Part shown: piece after piece, positions 18,630 through 28,311 of the stretch
Layout: the number at the start of each line of letters is the position of its first letter
Numbering within the stretch: the stretch's first letter is position 1
Assembly (NCBI RefSeq): GCF_022836845.1
Contig: NZ_JAJNNZ010000005.1
Span: forward strand, 1 to 64,000
DNA from: Vibrio gelatinilyticus
GTDB taxonomy: Bacteria > Pseudomonadota > Gammaproteobacteria > Enterobacterales > Vibrionaceae
Length of the DNA stretch: 64,000 nucleotides
Direction: 5' to 3'
Notes under the pieces: generated by a model
What the model saw: only the letters and a program-made list of their open reading frames with translations
What the model was told of the DNA's origin: nothing
The model's database searches: none
Translations under genes and position numbers: made by a program

Positions 18630-21600
18630 TTATACTGTTTTTTGTCGTCCGCCTTTTGATAACATCGCTAAAATTCTACTCACGACCCTTTTAATATCTT
18701 GTAATATCACATAAAGACAAGGCACCAATATCAATGTTATTACGGTCGCGTACATCACCGCAAAACCCAGCGCAACAGCCATCGGTTTAACAAAAGCAGC
18801 CTGTAGGCTTGTCTCAAACATAATTGGTAACACACCAAAAAACGTTGTGATTGACGTTAAAGTGATCGCCCTGAATCGCGCGCACCCTGCTTCAATCACG
18901 GCTTGTTTAACGTCATCACACCGTTCACGAATTTGATTGACATGGTCGGTCATAACAAGAGAGTCGTTGATCACCACTCCCGCAGCCGCAATCAGCCCAA
19001 AAGTCGACATCATACTCATATCAAGACCGAAGGCGAAATGCCCCCAAATAGCACCGGTTAAGCTGAATGGAATCACAGACATAATGATAAATGGCTGGGC
19101 GTAACTTTTTAGTGGCACTGCTAGTAGAATATACACGGTAATCATACCGGCAATGAAAAACACAATTTGTTCAGCCTTTTGTTTTTGCTGTTCTTCTATG
19201 GTGCCTCCTAGCTCTGTTTTAACATTGGGATATTCACTTTCAATTTCAGGCAATACCGTTTCTTCAATGTTCTTGACTGCCTGCTCAGGTTCTACTACCA
19301 ATTCATCTATCGAACCATAGATATACACCGTTCTATATCCTCCTTCTCGACGAATTTGATTGATACCAGGCTGGTTGTCTATGTTCACCACATCGCCAAG
19401 CATCACTTTCTTGCCTGTTGGTGTGGTTATCAATGCGTACCGTAACGAAGAAAACGCTTCTCGTGTAAGCTTAGGGTAACGAACCATTACCCGGACTTCT
19501 TCGGTATTACGCACCAATCGCTGAGCTTCACCACCGTAAAAGCTCCCTCCCACTTGAGCGGCAATAGTGGCTAAGTCCAAGCCAAGATCATAGGCGACAG
19601 GCTTTAGAGTCAATCGAACCTCTTGAGTCGCTGCATCCATTGATGAACTAACATCATACAGTCCCGTCTGTTGTCGTAACTTCGCGATCAATGCCCTGCC
19701 CGCTTCATTGAGGGTATTAATGTCAGAACCATAGAGTAAATATCCAAACTCATCACCATCTTCACCCCCGGTCACATTATCAAGGATAACAATTGATTTT
19801 AATCCGGCTATTTCTGGTAATTCATTTCGCCACCGACGCGAGAGTTCAAATGCATTAACGGGCCTCACCGACTCTTCGACCAATGGGATGATCAATCGCC
19901 CTTCCGTTCTGCTAAAGTTCAAGGTCATCATATCGCGTACAGCAGGCATCCCAAACTCATCCGTAATATCGGCATCCACTTGCTTTACCACGGATTCCAA
20001 CAGTAGTAGTGCATCGATCGTTTGGGAATCAGAAGCATTGCTGTTCATCACTATCTTGATGCTTGGAAAATCCGAAGGCACTTTAGGGCTAGGGATCATT
20101 CGTACATGCCCTGCCGTAACGATCGCCACACTCACGACAAGCAAAGTCAAAAAAGCCGCTAATACAGACCACCGCCAGTCAACACAAAAAGTTACCGTAC
20201 GTTTATATGGTCCATGAACAAACTCGAAAAAGCGTTTATTAAAACGTGCTCGAAAACTATTAGGTTTGATCGGTGGAAACTTGGTGTGAGATAAGTGCGC
20301 AGGCAAAATCAGCTTTGACTCAACCAAACTAAAAATCAGACAAAAAATGACCACCAGCGACAATCCGAAGAAGAATGCTTTTTCTGGCCCCGAGGAGAAC
20401 AAAAATGGCACAAACACAGCGATGGTGGTAAGTACACCAAAGGTAGCAGGGGTCGCCACTTTTTGAGCCCCTCGCACCACGTTTTCTATGCCATCGCCAT
20501 TTTTTTCTATTTCAGTATAGGCGCTTTCACCAATGACGATAGCGTCGTCAACAACGATACCTAGCACCATAATAAACGCGAATAAGGTAATGATATTCAC
20601 ACTAACATCAAATAGTGGCATCATCATGACTGCGCCAAGAAAACATACTGGCAGCCCAATCATCACCCACATCGCTAACCTAAATCGCAAAAATACGCTT
20701 AGCAAGACAGCCACTAAAATCGCGCCCTGGAGCAGATTTTTAAGCATCATATCTAGCCGGGCATTAAGGTAGTACGTCATATCCATTAACGTATGCAGTT
20801 GAATTCCATGAGGCAATGTTTCATTTCTCGCCTCAATGTACTGATTGACCGTCTTGGCTACGGGCACCATATTTTGAGATTTTGTGGCTTTTACCGACAG
20901 ATAGATGCCGTTTTCACCCGAGAACTTAAAGTAATGTTGCCCTTCCGTGAATTGGTCTTTAACCGTGGCAATGTCTCCAACCAACACTTTTGCACCATTG
21001 GCGCCAATTTTTACTGGGATCTGCCGAAATTCAAAACCATTGTAATACTGGTTTTCGATTCGAATCGATACCAAACCGGTGCTGGTGCGTACTTGCCCTG
21101 CCGAGAAGTTTGCAGAATAACGTTGAATCGCATTAACAATATCATTCAACGTCAGATCGTACTTGCGAAGATCGTCGGGATGAACTTCAATAGCAATTTC
21201 ATCGGGTGGCGCACTCACTTCTACCAAAGACACATCACTAAGTTGAAGAAGTTCCCGCTCTATTTGCCTAGAAAGAACTTTCAATTCGTTAAGAGACGTA
21301 TTGCCAGATAGCACCATTCCTATCACATTTTGCTTGAACTCTAATTGAGTTACTTTGATCGGCTCCATGGCCTTCGGGAAACTGGCAATTGAGTCGACCC
21401 GTTGCTTCACTTTGTCCAACACAGCAAGCAAATCGGCTTTGGTATCAATCTCCAGCATGATTTGCCCACCCCCCCGGTTGACCTCGGTGACGGCTTTTTC
21501 GATCTCAGTGACATCTTTTAAAGCTTCCTCGACCTTAATGAGAATACTCTCTTCAATTTCTTGGGCCGACACACCAGGGTGAGACGCGGAAACGCGAATG

Positions 21601-21752
21601 TAATTTATCTCGAAATTTGGGAACATTTGCCGTTGAATGAGAAAATAACTCACCGTACCCATAATCAAAATAAACGCCATGAGCAAATTTGCAGCCACCG
21701 AGTTATTAGCGAATAGAGCAATAATGCCTTTGGGCAAGGGCTTATTCATCAT
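18630..21752 (-). CDS. RND efflux pump inner-membrane subunit
   Basis: A 1040-residue AcrB/HAE1-type proton-driven transporter with 12 TM helices in two repeats. Features seen include the N-terminal NNSVAANLLMAFILIMG helix, the TM4 region VVDDAIVIGES with the proton-relay Asp pair near residues 400-401, and the symmetric second half (VVINDSLVMTDHVNQIRER). Its start overlaps the adaptor gene by 11 bp. Substrate specificity cannot be read. The pump would use a TolC encoded elsewhere. Confidence 0.93.
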   Translation of the reverse strand: MMNKPLPKGIIALFANNSVAANLLMAFILIMGTVSYFLIQRQMFPNFEINYIRVSASHPGVSAQEIEESILIKVEEALKDVTEIEKAVTEVNRGGGQIMLEIDTKADLLAVLDKVKQRVDSIASFPKAMEPIKVTQLEFKQNVIGMVLSGNTSLNELKVLSRQIERELLQLSDVSLVEVSAPPDEIAIEVHPDDLRKYDLTLNDIVNAIQRYSANFSAGQVRTSTGLVSIRIENQYYNGFEFRQIPVKIGANGAKVLVGDIATVKDQFTEGQHYFKFSGENGIYLSVKATKSQNMVPVAKTVNQYIEARNETLPHGIQLHTLMDMTYYLNARLDMMLKNLLQGAILVAVLLSVFLRFRLAMWVMIGLPVCFLGAVMMMPLFDVSVNIITLFAFIMVLGIVVDDAIVIGESAYTEIEKNGDGIENVVRGAQKVATPATFGVLTTIAVFVPFLFSSGPEKAFFFGLSLVVIFCLIFSLVESKLILPAHLSHTKFPPIKPNSFRARFNKRFFEFVHGPYKRTVTFCVDWRWSVLAAFLTLLVVSVAIVTAGHVRMIPSPKVPSDFPSIKIVMNSNASDSQTIDALLLLESVVKQVDADITDEFGMPAVRDMMTLNFSRTEGRLIIPLVEESVRPVNAFELSRRWRNELPEIAGLKSIVILDNVTGGEDGDEFGYLLYGSDINTLNEAGRALIAKLRQQTGLYDVSSSMDAATQEVRLTLKPVAYDLGLDLATIAAQVGGSFYGGEAQRLVRNTEEVRVMVRYPKLTREAFSSLRYALITTPTGKKVMLGDVVNIDNQPGINQIRREGGYRTVYIYGSIDELVVEPEQAVKNIEETVLPEIESEYPNVKTELGGTIEEQQKQKAEQIVFFIAGMITVYILLAVPLKSYAQPFIIMSVIPFSLTGAIWGHFAFGLDMSMMSTFGLIAAAGVVINDSLVMTDHVNQIRERCDDVKQAVIEAGCARFRAITLTSITTFFGVLPIMFETSLQAAFVKPMAVALGFAVMYATVITLILVPCLYVILQDIKRVVSRILAMLSKGGRQKTV

Positions 21753-22899
21753 CAGGCTCCCCGATTGGTTGCCGTATTCCGGTAATGCTTACTTTCATTC
21801 CTACCTGGGGGAATTCTGGAGGTGTGAGCACCAATCTATCGCCACTTTCTACGCCACTATCAATGTAGAAGTAGGCCTGCTCTTGTCGTATTACATTGAC
21901 TTGCTTAAAGTACAAAGTGTCATTTTCATCGACAAGCCAAACGCGATCTCCTTTGACGAGTTCTTGAGGAACTTTAAATACATTGGGAATGGTCGCGCCG
22001 TTAAATTGAACTTCAACATACGATCCAAACGGAAGGCCTGCCGCTTTAGTATCGACCGCGTAAGGATCGGCAACACGCACAACCATATTGACCATGCGAG
22101 TTGCGCTGTCGACGATACCTAGGTCTCTAACGATGACTCCGTCACGCATTACGTCGATGCGCCCCTTAGAAAGCACTTTGGCCCGCGTTCCAATGATATT
22201 TACAGGTAAAAAAGGACTATCAAAGCCCGCTATAGGCAACATGATCTCCGCGGACTCGATGCTATTGATCATCGCTACTTGGGTCCCGGACGTCACAAAC
22301 TGACCGACGCCTATCGTTCTCGAGACAACCAAAGCATCATAGGGGGAGAGCACTTTACAATTATCCAAGTCTCGCTTGGCACGCTTTAGACCTGCTTGAG
22401 CAGATTTCACTCTGGCTTCGGCACTTAGAACTTGCGGCTTACGCAAATACAGCTCAGAGACTTGTCTATCTTTGATTTTCTTGGCTTGCTGCTCCGCCAC
22501 TTTTGCTTTAGCACGTTCTTCGATTAATGCTGCTTTGGATTGAGCAAGTTCAGCTTGTGCTTGAAGGACAGCAGCCTGGTAATTGTCGTCTTCAATCGAA
22601 AATAGAATGTCTCCACGTTTGACGACACCACCGGGAACAAAGTTTGGATGCCAACTAAGCACTTCACCCGAGACTTGCGTCGATAATGCGGTGACTTCTA
22701 GAGGTGCGACTTCTCCAAAACCGGTTATGGCTACTTGATGGGTAATAGGTTCAAGCAGAGCAATATTTACGCTTGGTGCCGCATCCACCGCCTTAGTTTT
22801 GATTGTCTCAGGTTTGGTCATTTGAACTACACTGTACCCAATAGCACCTAGACCAATGATCCCTATAGGCAGAATCCATTTTAAATGTCGCTTCAACAT
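21742..22899 (-). CDS. RND pump periplasmic adaptor (membrane fusion protein)
   Basis: A 385-residue HlyD/AcrA-type adaptor. An N-terminal TM anchor (about 10-27, WILPIGIIGLGAIGYSVV) precedes the lipoyl-like half-motifs, a coiled-coil hairpin rich in Ala/Lys/Glu (about 115-180, QAQAELAQSKAALIEERAKA at its start) and beta-barrel domains. It lacks a lipobox, so it is TM-anchored. It is first in a two-gene operon with the RND subunit. No adjacent regulator is present. Confidence 0.9.
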   Translation of the reverse strand: MLKRHLKWILPIGIIGLGAIGYSVVQMTKPETIKTKAVDAAPSVNIALLEPITHQVAITGFGEVAPLEVTALSTQVSGEVLSWHPNFVPGGVVKRGDILFSIEDDNYQAAVLQAQAELAQSKAALIEERAKAKVAEQQAKKIKDRQVSELYLRKPQVLSAEARVKSAQAGLKRAKRDLDNCKVLSPYDALVVSRTIGVGQFVTSGTQVAMINSIESAEIMLPIAGFDSPFLPVNIIGTRAKVLSKGRIDVMRDGVIVRDLGIVDSATRMVNMVVRVADPYAVDTKAAGLPFGSYVEVQFNGATIPNVFKVPQELVKGDRVWLVDENDTLYFKQVNVIRQEQAYFYIDSGVESGDRLVLTPPEFPQVGMKVSITGIRQPIGEPDDE

Positions 22900-23437
22900 C
22901 TCTTTTCCTTGCTGCTTTAATTTCTAACCCAGTGTTTGAATATTCGCTCAGCTGTAACCATTGTAACTATTTACGTGCTATCCGTATGTAAGGTTTTCTC
23001 ACACATCCAATTTTTTCTTATCGCTTAATACGTTACTGGTGCTTATAGACGTACACCTTTGATAAAACACGCTACCCATATCGTTCTAGGATCACGCTGT
23101 ACCCGAAGCAGTTACCGCTCGAGAAATTTCAAATACAGTCGCCAGACAAAGTATTGCTCATCATTGAGTAGCCCATATTCGTGTTAATCAATTGATTACT
23201 CATCATTGTCCCCCAGAACGCTCAAGTTATATCGAACTGGTGTGTAACTCTCGTAGCGACATAAACGATATAAAAAGAACTACGCTGGCTGCCTAGCGTT
23301 GCTGTTGCATGACCTCTGAGATCGAAAAGCCATTTTTCTGAAATAGATAGGTATAGCAAAGGTGGTGTGTTAGGCTGCGCGCAATCATTTCTACGTCAGT
23401 ACTCACCATACTGATTGACCTAACACTAGGATTAATT
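22900..23437. other. Intergenic region upstream of the RND operon
   Basis: About 540 bp without a credible gene. It contains the palindrome and direct repeats listed at 23157-23208. It must hold the promoters for the RND operon (leftward) and the DUF1456 gene (rightward). Confidence 0.45.
23157..23208. repeat. 14-bp palindrome flanked by direct repeats
   Basis: TAATCAATTGATTA (23185-23198) is a perfect palindrome. It lies next to two direct copies of CTCATCATTG (23157-23166 and 23199-23208). The layout resembles an operator. No regulator is identified. Confidence 0.4.
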
Positions 23438-23920
23438 TTGACTAACAACGATATTTTACGCCGTATTCGCTATACCTTTGATTTCAATGATGCCGCAATG
23501 ATTGATATTTTTGCAGCAGCGGACCACACGGTAACTCGAGAACAAATCAGCTGTTGGTTAAAAAAAGAAGGCGATGAAGCCTATAGCGATCCTAGCGACA
23601 CGGAGTTGGCGATCTTTTTAAATGGCTTGATCAATACCAAACGTGGTAAGCGTGACGGAGAGCAGCCTAAGCCAGAAAGTCGTTTGACCAACAATATGAT
23701 CTTTATGAAACTGCGAATAGCACTTAACTTGAAAGCTGAAGATATTCTAGACATCCTAAAGCTCGTTGATTTCCGCCTTAGCAAACATGAACTGAGTGCG
23801 TTCTTCCGCAAACCAGACAACAAACATTACCGCGAGTGTAAAGACCAAATCTTGCGTAACTTTTTAATGGGTGTTCAACACCAACTTCGACCTGACGACC
23901 CAAACCTAGAAAGTGAATAA
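23438..23920 (+). CDS. yehS: DUF1456 family protein (YehS-like)
   Basis: A 160-residue cytoplasmic protein made of two copies of the DUF1456 helical repeat: NNDILRRIRYTFDFNDAAMI at about 3-22 and NNMIFMKLRIALNLKAEDIL at about 85-104, each followed by an S/TxxExxxxxxK-type segment. The length equals that of E. coli YehS. It begins with TTG; the TTG aligns with the conserved start of the family and follows TAGGA at 7 bp. Function is unknown. Confidence 0.85.
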   Translation: MTNNDILRRIRYTFDFNDAAMIDIFAAADHTVTREQISCWLKKEGDEAYSDPSDTELAIFLNGLINTKRGKRDGEQPKPESRLTNNMIFMKLRIALNLKAEDILDILKLVDFRLSKHELSAFFRKPDNKHYRECKDQILRNFLMGVQHQLRPDDPNLESE

Positions 23921-23933
23921 CAGTAAGTCGCAA

Positions 23934-23958
23934 AACGCCTGGTCAAATATCAGGCGTT
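23934..23958 (+). terminator. Weak hairpin after the DUF1456 gene
   Basis: AACGCCTG-N9-CAGGCGTT gives an 8-bp stem without a proper T-run. It is a possible weak terminator. Confidence 0.5.
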
Positions 23959-24039
23959 ATTAGCACATAACTTTTCGTGGCTTTTTGAATCGCCCACACC
24001 TACTATTTTGTTTAATCACCGAAAATCATAAAACAAATC

Positions 24040-25269
24040 ATGCCATTTAAAGATTTAGATCTGAGCACTGAGCTAACTGAAGCCATCACAAGCAAATTCA
24101 AGCAGCCGACAAAGATACAGGCTCAAACTGTGCCAATCGCACTTGCCAATAAGGATATTGTTGCCATTGCACAAACAGGCAGCGGTAAAACACTGGCATT
24201 CGGTTGGGCTCTCATAGAGCAGCTCTACCAGTCATCTTCAGCAAGACAGGCGGTGATTATCGCGCCTACCCGTGAACTGGCAACTCAGATACATCAATCA
24301 ATCAAAGGCTTTTCTGACATCTATGGGCTGTCTCTATCGCTACTCACCGGCGGCGTGGACAAAGAGTCCCAGCTGTTAGAACTTAGTAAGCACCCTCAAT
24401 TAATCGTTGCTACGCCGGGGCGGTTACTCGATCTTCTCAAAGGCGGCTTCATCCAAGCCGATCAAATCCAAACTGTGGTACTTGATGAAGCCGACCGCTT
24501 ATTAGGAATGGGCTTTTGGCCAGACATTAAGAGTATTCTGTCGTTACTACCAACTAAGCGACAAACTTTAATGTTTTCCGCAACGCTACCCGACGAACTG
24601 GGATCACAGGTTTCTACCTTATTAACACAGCCCGTTGTGATTGAAACTAACAGCAAGAACACAGTTGTAGAACAGATCGAAGAGCGACTATATCTGGTAA
24701 ACAAGGGCAGTAAAGTTAAAGCGTTAATACATCAGTTAGAGTTGAATCGTTGGCCACAAGCTTTAGTCTTTATCAGTGCGAAAGATAACGCTGATGCTTT
24801 GTGCAAAAAGCTCAATAAAGCGGGTATTGTTGCTGCGGCGCTTCATGGCAATAAACAGCAGGTAGAACGAACTCAGACCCTCGCCGATTTTCAACAAAAC
24901 AAAGTTCGCGTTCTGGTGGCAACGGACGTATTAGCCAGGGGAGTTCACGTAGATAAGCTACCTGTGGTCATTAATATGGAACTGCCGTCGGATCCTTCCA
25001 TCTATGTGCATCGTGTTGGCCGCACCGCTCGTGCTGGTGAAGAAGGCCTGGCAATTTCACTCGTATGCCATGGTGAAAGTGACTACTTACAAGCAATTAG
25101 AAACCTAACGCAACGAACTCTTTCTCTAAAGCAGCTTGAAGGTTTCCCTGTAACCGACCAACCATCAACAGGCCAGAGTAAGCGTCCAAAAAGAGACAAA
25201 CAGGCAAACCGAAGAACAAGTAAGAAGAGCAGTATTAAGCAATTTAAGACGAAAGCCCCTCAGAGGTAA
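24040..25269 (+). CDS. DEAD-box ATP-dependent RNA helicase
   Basis: A 409-residue RNA helicase with all main motifs: Q-motif KQPTKIQAQTVPIA, Walker A AQTGSGKT (about 45-52), PTRELA, TPGR, DEAD in VLDEADRLLGMG, SAT in MFSATLP, then DVLARGVHVDKLPVVIN and HRVGRTARAGEEG. A short Lys/Arg-rich tail (about 370-409) would help RNA binding. It belongs with RhlE/SrmB-type helicases of ribosome assembly or RNA decay. Which one cannot be decided by eye. The usual RGIDI motif V is altered to RGVHV. Confidence 0.92.
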   Translation: MPFKDLDLSTELTEAITSKFKQPTKIQAQTVPIALANKDIVAIAQTGSGKTLAFGWALIEQLYQSSSARQAVIIAPTRELATQIHQSIKGFSDIYGLSLSLLTGGVDKESQLLELSKHPQLIVATPGRLLDLLKGGFIQADQIQTVVLDEADRLLGMGFWPDIKSILSLLPTKRQTLMFSATLPDELGSQVSTLLTQPVVIETNSKNTVVEQIEERLYLVNKGSKVKALIHQLELNRWPQALVFISAKDNADALCKKLNKAGIVAAALHGNKQQVERTQTLADFQQNKVRVLVATDVLARGVHVDKLPVVINMELPSDPSIYVHRVGRTARAGEEGLAISLVCHGESDYLQAIRNLTQRTLSLKQLEGFPVTDQPSTGQSKRPKRDKQANRRTSKKSSIKQFKTKAPQR

Positions 25270-25272
25270 CTT

Positions 25273-25302
25273 GGTCAGATTATGTCGGCGACAGATCTGA
25301 CC
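25273..25302. terminator. Hairpin between convergent helicase and LysR genes
   Basis: GGTCAGAT-N14-ATCTGACC, an 8-bp stem directly after the helicase stop codon. There is no T-run, so terminator function is uncertain. Confidence 0.35.
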
Positions 25303-25383
25303 TGGTGGGCCAAAGCACATTAGCCACGATGACTTTAACCGGGTCCTGGACACACCATCATTCAGAAGCTTAACTTAGTTCGC

Positions 25384-26289
25384 TCACGCATTTTGTTTAA
25401 CCCGAGCAGTAATGAAATCAACTGCGGCCTTCACCTTAGGCGTTGAATAAGCCAGTTTTTGATAGAGCATGTATACACCAAGATCCTGATTCTGAGTAAT
25501 ACTTAATGGCTCATCAAAGTGGAGGATCTGCAGGTCTCCACTCTCAAAATAAGGCTGTAGTGCCCAGCGAGGCATCATGACAATACCATGCCCCTCAACC
25601 GCTTTACGTGCTAGCCATTTCCCGTTATTGCTCGTTAGTACACTTGGGCCTGATACTTCCTGCCACTGTCCTTGTATCTCACTTAGCCAAGGCGTGGGCC
25701 CAACAGGCGTTTTAAAATACAGTCCTTGATGATTAACGAGCTCTCTGGTGCTTGTTGGCCGCCCTTGCCTTTGCAAATATCCGGCGGATGCTGCCGCTAC
25801 AAACCGATTGTCCATTAGATGAATGGCTACCACTCTCTCATCAGGAGCAAATCCACCACGAATTGCAATATCTACGTCGTCTCGCCCCAATTTAGAAAGC
25901 TCATCACTTAAAGAAACATCCAGCAAAATATCGGGGTATACTGTGGAAAACTCATCCAATATCGGGATCAGAATCTGTTCACCGAACCCCACCATCGAGC
26001 TTATTTTCAGGCGCCCAGTTGGCACGGTTTGGTAGTCCCTAACTGATTGATTATACTGTTCTAACTGATCTAACAACCCTGCTACCTGCTGCAAGTATTG
26101 TTGGCCGACTTCTGTTAGCGATACCGTTCGGGTGGTTCTAGTAAGCAGTTGTGCCCCAAGGCTTGCTTCAAGATCGGCGATCCTTCTCGAAATTGAAGAC
26201 GCAGGCACGCCAAACTGCTTGGCAGCTACCGAAAAATTCCCGGCTTCAGCCGTGGCTACAAAGTACTTAAGCGCTCTTAATTGATCCAT
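25384..26289 (-). CDS. LysR family transcriptional regulator
   Basis: A 301-residue LTTR with N-terminal winged HTH (LRALKYFVATAEAGNFSVAA onward, 4-63) and a two-lobe effector domain (about 90-295). The ATG at 26289 is preferred to an upstream GTG because of the AGG at 7 bp and the canonical MDQLRAL start. It is divergent from an NADP-dependent oxidoreductase, and the T-N11-A dyad at 26302-26318 lies just upstream of its start, so it probably controls itself and that gene. It resembles the CrgA/YafC-type subfamily. Confidence 0.88.
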   Translation of the reverse strand: MDQLRALKYFVATAEAGNFSVAAKQFGVPASSISRRIADLEASLGAQLLTRTTRTVSLTEVGQQYLQQVAGLLDQLEQYNQSVRDYQTVPTGRLKISSMVGFGEQILIPILDEFSTVYPDILLDVSLSDELSKLGRDDVDIAIRGGFAPDERVVAIHLMDNRFVAAASAGYLQRQGRPTSTRELVNHQGLYFKTPVGPTPWLSEIQGQWQEVSGPSVLTSNNGKWLARKAVEGHGIVMMPRWALQPYFESGDLQILHFDEPLSITQNQDLGVYMLYQKLAYSTPKVKAAVDFITARVKQNA

Positions 26290-26301
26290 ACACACCTAAT
26301 T

Positions 26302-26318
26302 ATTGTCAAAAAGACAAT
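26302..26318. promoter_or_regulatory. LysR-type operator (T-N11-A dyad)
   Basis: ATTGTC-AAAAA-GACAAT is a perfect 6-5-6 inverted repeat, and TGTC...GACA within it fits T-N11-A exactly. It sits 12 bp upstream of the LysR start and about 100 bp upstream of the oxidoreductase. Confidence 0.65.
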
Positions 26319-26420
26319 AGAGATTACCATTTAACTGTCTATATCTTACTAAATAAATAGGTAATATTGGAGACATCATTTAGATACACACATAACAAAA
26401 CCAAGATTAAGGAAGTAAAG

Positions 26421-27419
26421 ATGGCGCTCTACACTGAAGTTCTACTAGACCAACGCCCAGAGAATGGCGTAATTGGTGCTCACCTATTTAAAGCCGTACA
26501 AAAAGAGATCCCAGCCGCAGGCCCTGGGCAAATTTTGGTAAAACAAACGCACATGTCTCTTGATCCAGCGATGATTGGCTGGATGAGCCCGGACACCAAC
26601 AGCTACATTCCTCGTGTCGAACTAGGCCAAACTATGCGCTCTAGTGGATTTGGCGAAATTATCGAATCTAATCACCCTGATTTTTCCGTGGGCGACAACG
26701 TTATGGGAATGATGGGCTGGACCGAGTACCTTGTCAGCAATGGCCAGGGATTGAACAAAGTACAACCTGGTGTAGACGCTGAAACGGCTCTAGCAGTATT
26801 TGCGCTTCCAGGATTGACCGCCACGCAAGGGCTGTACAATATCGGCAAACCGAAAGCAGGCGAAACGATCGTAGTGACTGGCGCAGCGGGATCTGTTGGG
26901 TCTATCGTTGGTCAATTAGCAAAGGCCGATGGTCTTCGCGTCATTGGGATTGTGGGCAGTGACGAGAAAGCCGATTGGATTGTCAATGAATTGGGCTTTG
27001 ACGGCGCCATCAACTATAAATCAGACAACCTTGAACAACAACTTGCCGAATTAACACCAGATGGCATTGATGTGTTCTTTGAAAACACGGGCGGTCCGAT
27101 ACAGCATCATATCTTTAATCGCATGAACACCTTCGGCAGAATTGCGGTTTGTGGCATGATCGCTGATTACACAGCAGAAACACCAGCGCTTGGCCCAAAC
27201 TGGATCAGACTGATCACTAAACGTATTACCGTTCAGGGCTTTGCAATGCCTGACCATTTTGGTGATGTACCTGCATTACTCGGTAAACTGACACCTTACG
27301 TTATGCAAGGAAAAATCCAATACCGTACACATATATTGAGCGGTTTGGAAAGCGCGATGACTGGCTTAAATTTGTTTTTGACTGGCGATAACAAAGGTAA
27401 GTTGATCGTCAAACTGTAA
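26421..27419 (+). CDS. NADP-dependent medium-chain oxidoreductase
   Basis: A 332-residue zinc-independent MDR enzyme of the leukotriene B4 dehydrogenase/CurA-like group. It shows the substrate-side MSLDPAMIGWM, the NADP-binding VVTGAAGSVGSIVGQLAK (about 134-151) and the GIDVFFENTGG motif. The start at 26421 follows AAGGAAG at 6 bp; an in-frame TTG 54 bp upstream is less likely. It would reduce alpha,beta-unsaturated ketones or quinones. Its divergent LysR neighbour is the likely regulator. A 10-bp hairpin follows. Confidence 0.88.
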   Translation: MALYTEVLLDQRPENGVIGAHLFKAVQKEIPAAGPGQILVKQTHMSLDPAMIGWMSPDTNSYIPRVELGQTMRSSGFGEIIESNHPDFSVGDNVMGMMGWTEYLVSNGQGLNKVQPGVDAETALAVFALPGLTATQGLYNIGKPKAGETIVVTGAAGSVGSIVGQLAKADGLRVIGIVGSDEKADWIVNELGFDGAINYKSDNLEQQLAELTPDGIDVFFENTGGPIQHHIFNRMNTFGRIAVCGMIADYTAETPALGPNWIRLITKRITVQGFAMPDHFGDVPALLGKLTPYVMQGKIQYRTHILSGLESAMTGLNLFLTGDNKGKLIVKL

Positions 27420-27430
27420 GACGTACAATT

Positions 27431-27463
27431 CTGGGTAGCAGAACCTTCCACTTTGCTACCCAG
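27431..27463 (+). terminator. Hairpin after the oxidoreductase gene
   Basis: CTGGGTAGCA pairs perfectly with TGCTACCCAG across a 13-base loop, 11 bp after the stop codon. There is no T-run. Confidence 0.5.
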
Positions 27464-27557
27464 GCTCGAAGCCTACTATCTGTAAGAATCGCTTCGCACA
27501 CATTCCAAATCACGTTAGACTTAGCCGCTCTTTATCGACTAAAGCTGGAAACTCTAC

Positions 27558-28193
27558 GTGTCTTCAAACCTCACTGCCCGCTCTGTAATTGTTCTCGACT
27601 TCGAAACTACAGGTCTATCTCCTAATCAAGGCGACCGCGCCATTGAAATTGGTGCTGTTAAACTTGAAAACGGTATTGTCGTGGATCGTTTCCAACGCCT
27701 GATGAATCCAGGTTTTCGTGTTAGCGGCTTCATTGAAAGCTACACCGGAATATCTAATTCAATGCTAGCTGACGCTGATGATTGCGAAACGGTAATGTCC
27801 GAATTTTCAGACTTTATCCAGGGCAGTAACCTGGTCGCTCATAATGCGTCTTTCGATCAACGCTTCCTTGACGCAGAACTCGAAAAGATTAGTCGCAATT
27901 ATGATGGCAGCTTCGCCTGTTCTTTGTTAGTTTCACGCCGCCTAACCCAAGACGCTCCCTCTCACAAGCTTGGTGAATTAGTGCAATACCATAACATCGA
28001 TAACGACGGTGTTTTTCACCGTGCGTTAGCCGATGCTGAAGTCACCGCTTCTTTATGGCTTGTGTTACTAAATACGCTAGCGCGAGATTTTGGTATTACT
28101 GAACCCGATTTTGCACTTATGAAAAAAATCGCCAAGACGCCTAAAGCTTCGGTCGCTGCGACATTAAGAAAATTCTCTGATAAAACGTGTTAA
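27558..28193 (+). CDS. DnaQ-like 3'-5' exonuclease
   Basis: A 211-residue DEDDh exonuclease. ExoI motif DFETTGLSP has D14 and E16, ExoII is [13 protein letters not shown] (about 91-103), and ExoIII is [11 protein letters not shown] with the catalytic His and Asp (about 154-164). These four acidic residues and the His bind two metal ions for hydrolysis. It begins with GTG. It is too short to be the full PolIII epsilon with its clamp-binding tail, and may act as a stand-alone proofreading or RNase-T-like enzyme. It lies upstream of two photolyase genes, which may be chance. Confidence 0.85.
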   Translation: MSSNLTARSVIVLDFETTGLSPNQGDRAIEIGAVKLENGIVVDRFQRLMNPGFRVSGFIESYTGISNSMLADADDCETVMSEFSDFIQGSNLVAHNASFDQRFLDAELEKISRNYDGSFACSLLVSRRLTQDAPSHKLGELVQYHNIDNDGVFHRALADAEVTASLWLVLLNTLARDFGITEPDFALMKKIAKTPKASVAATLRKFSDKTC

Positions 28194-28311
28194 CAAGTAA
28201 AAAACACACAATATCCACCTTTCCAAGATACAGCTTCAGTCAAAGTTGAACGTTTTATCGATGGTCTACGTAAGCACTAAGTAACTCCTACAAGCATGGT
28301 GCATTACTTTT

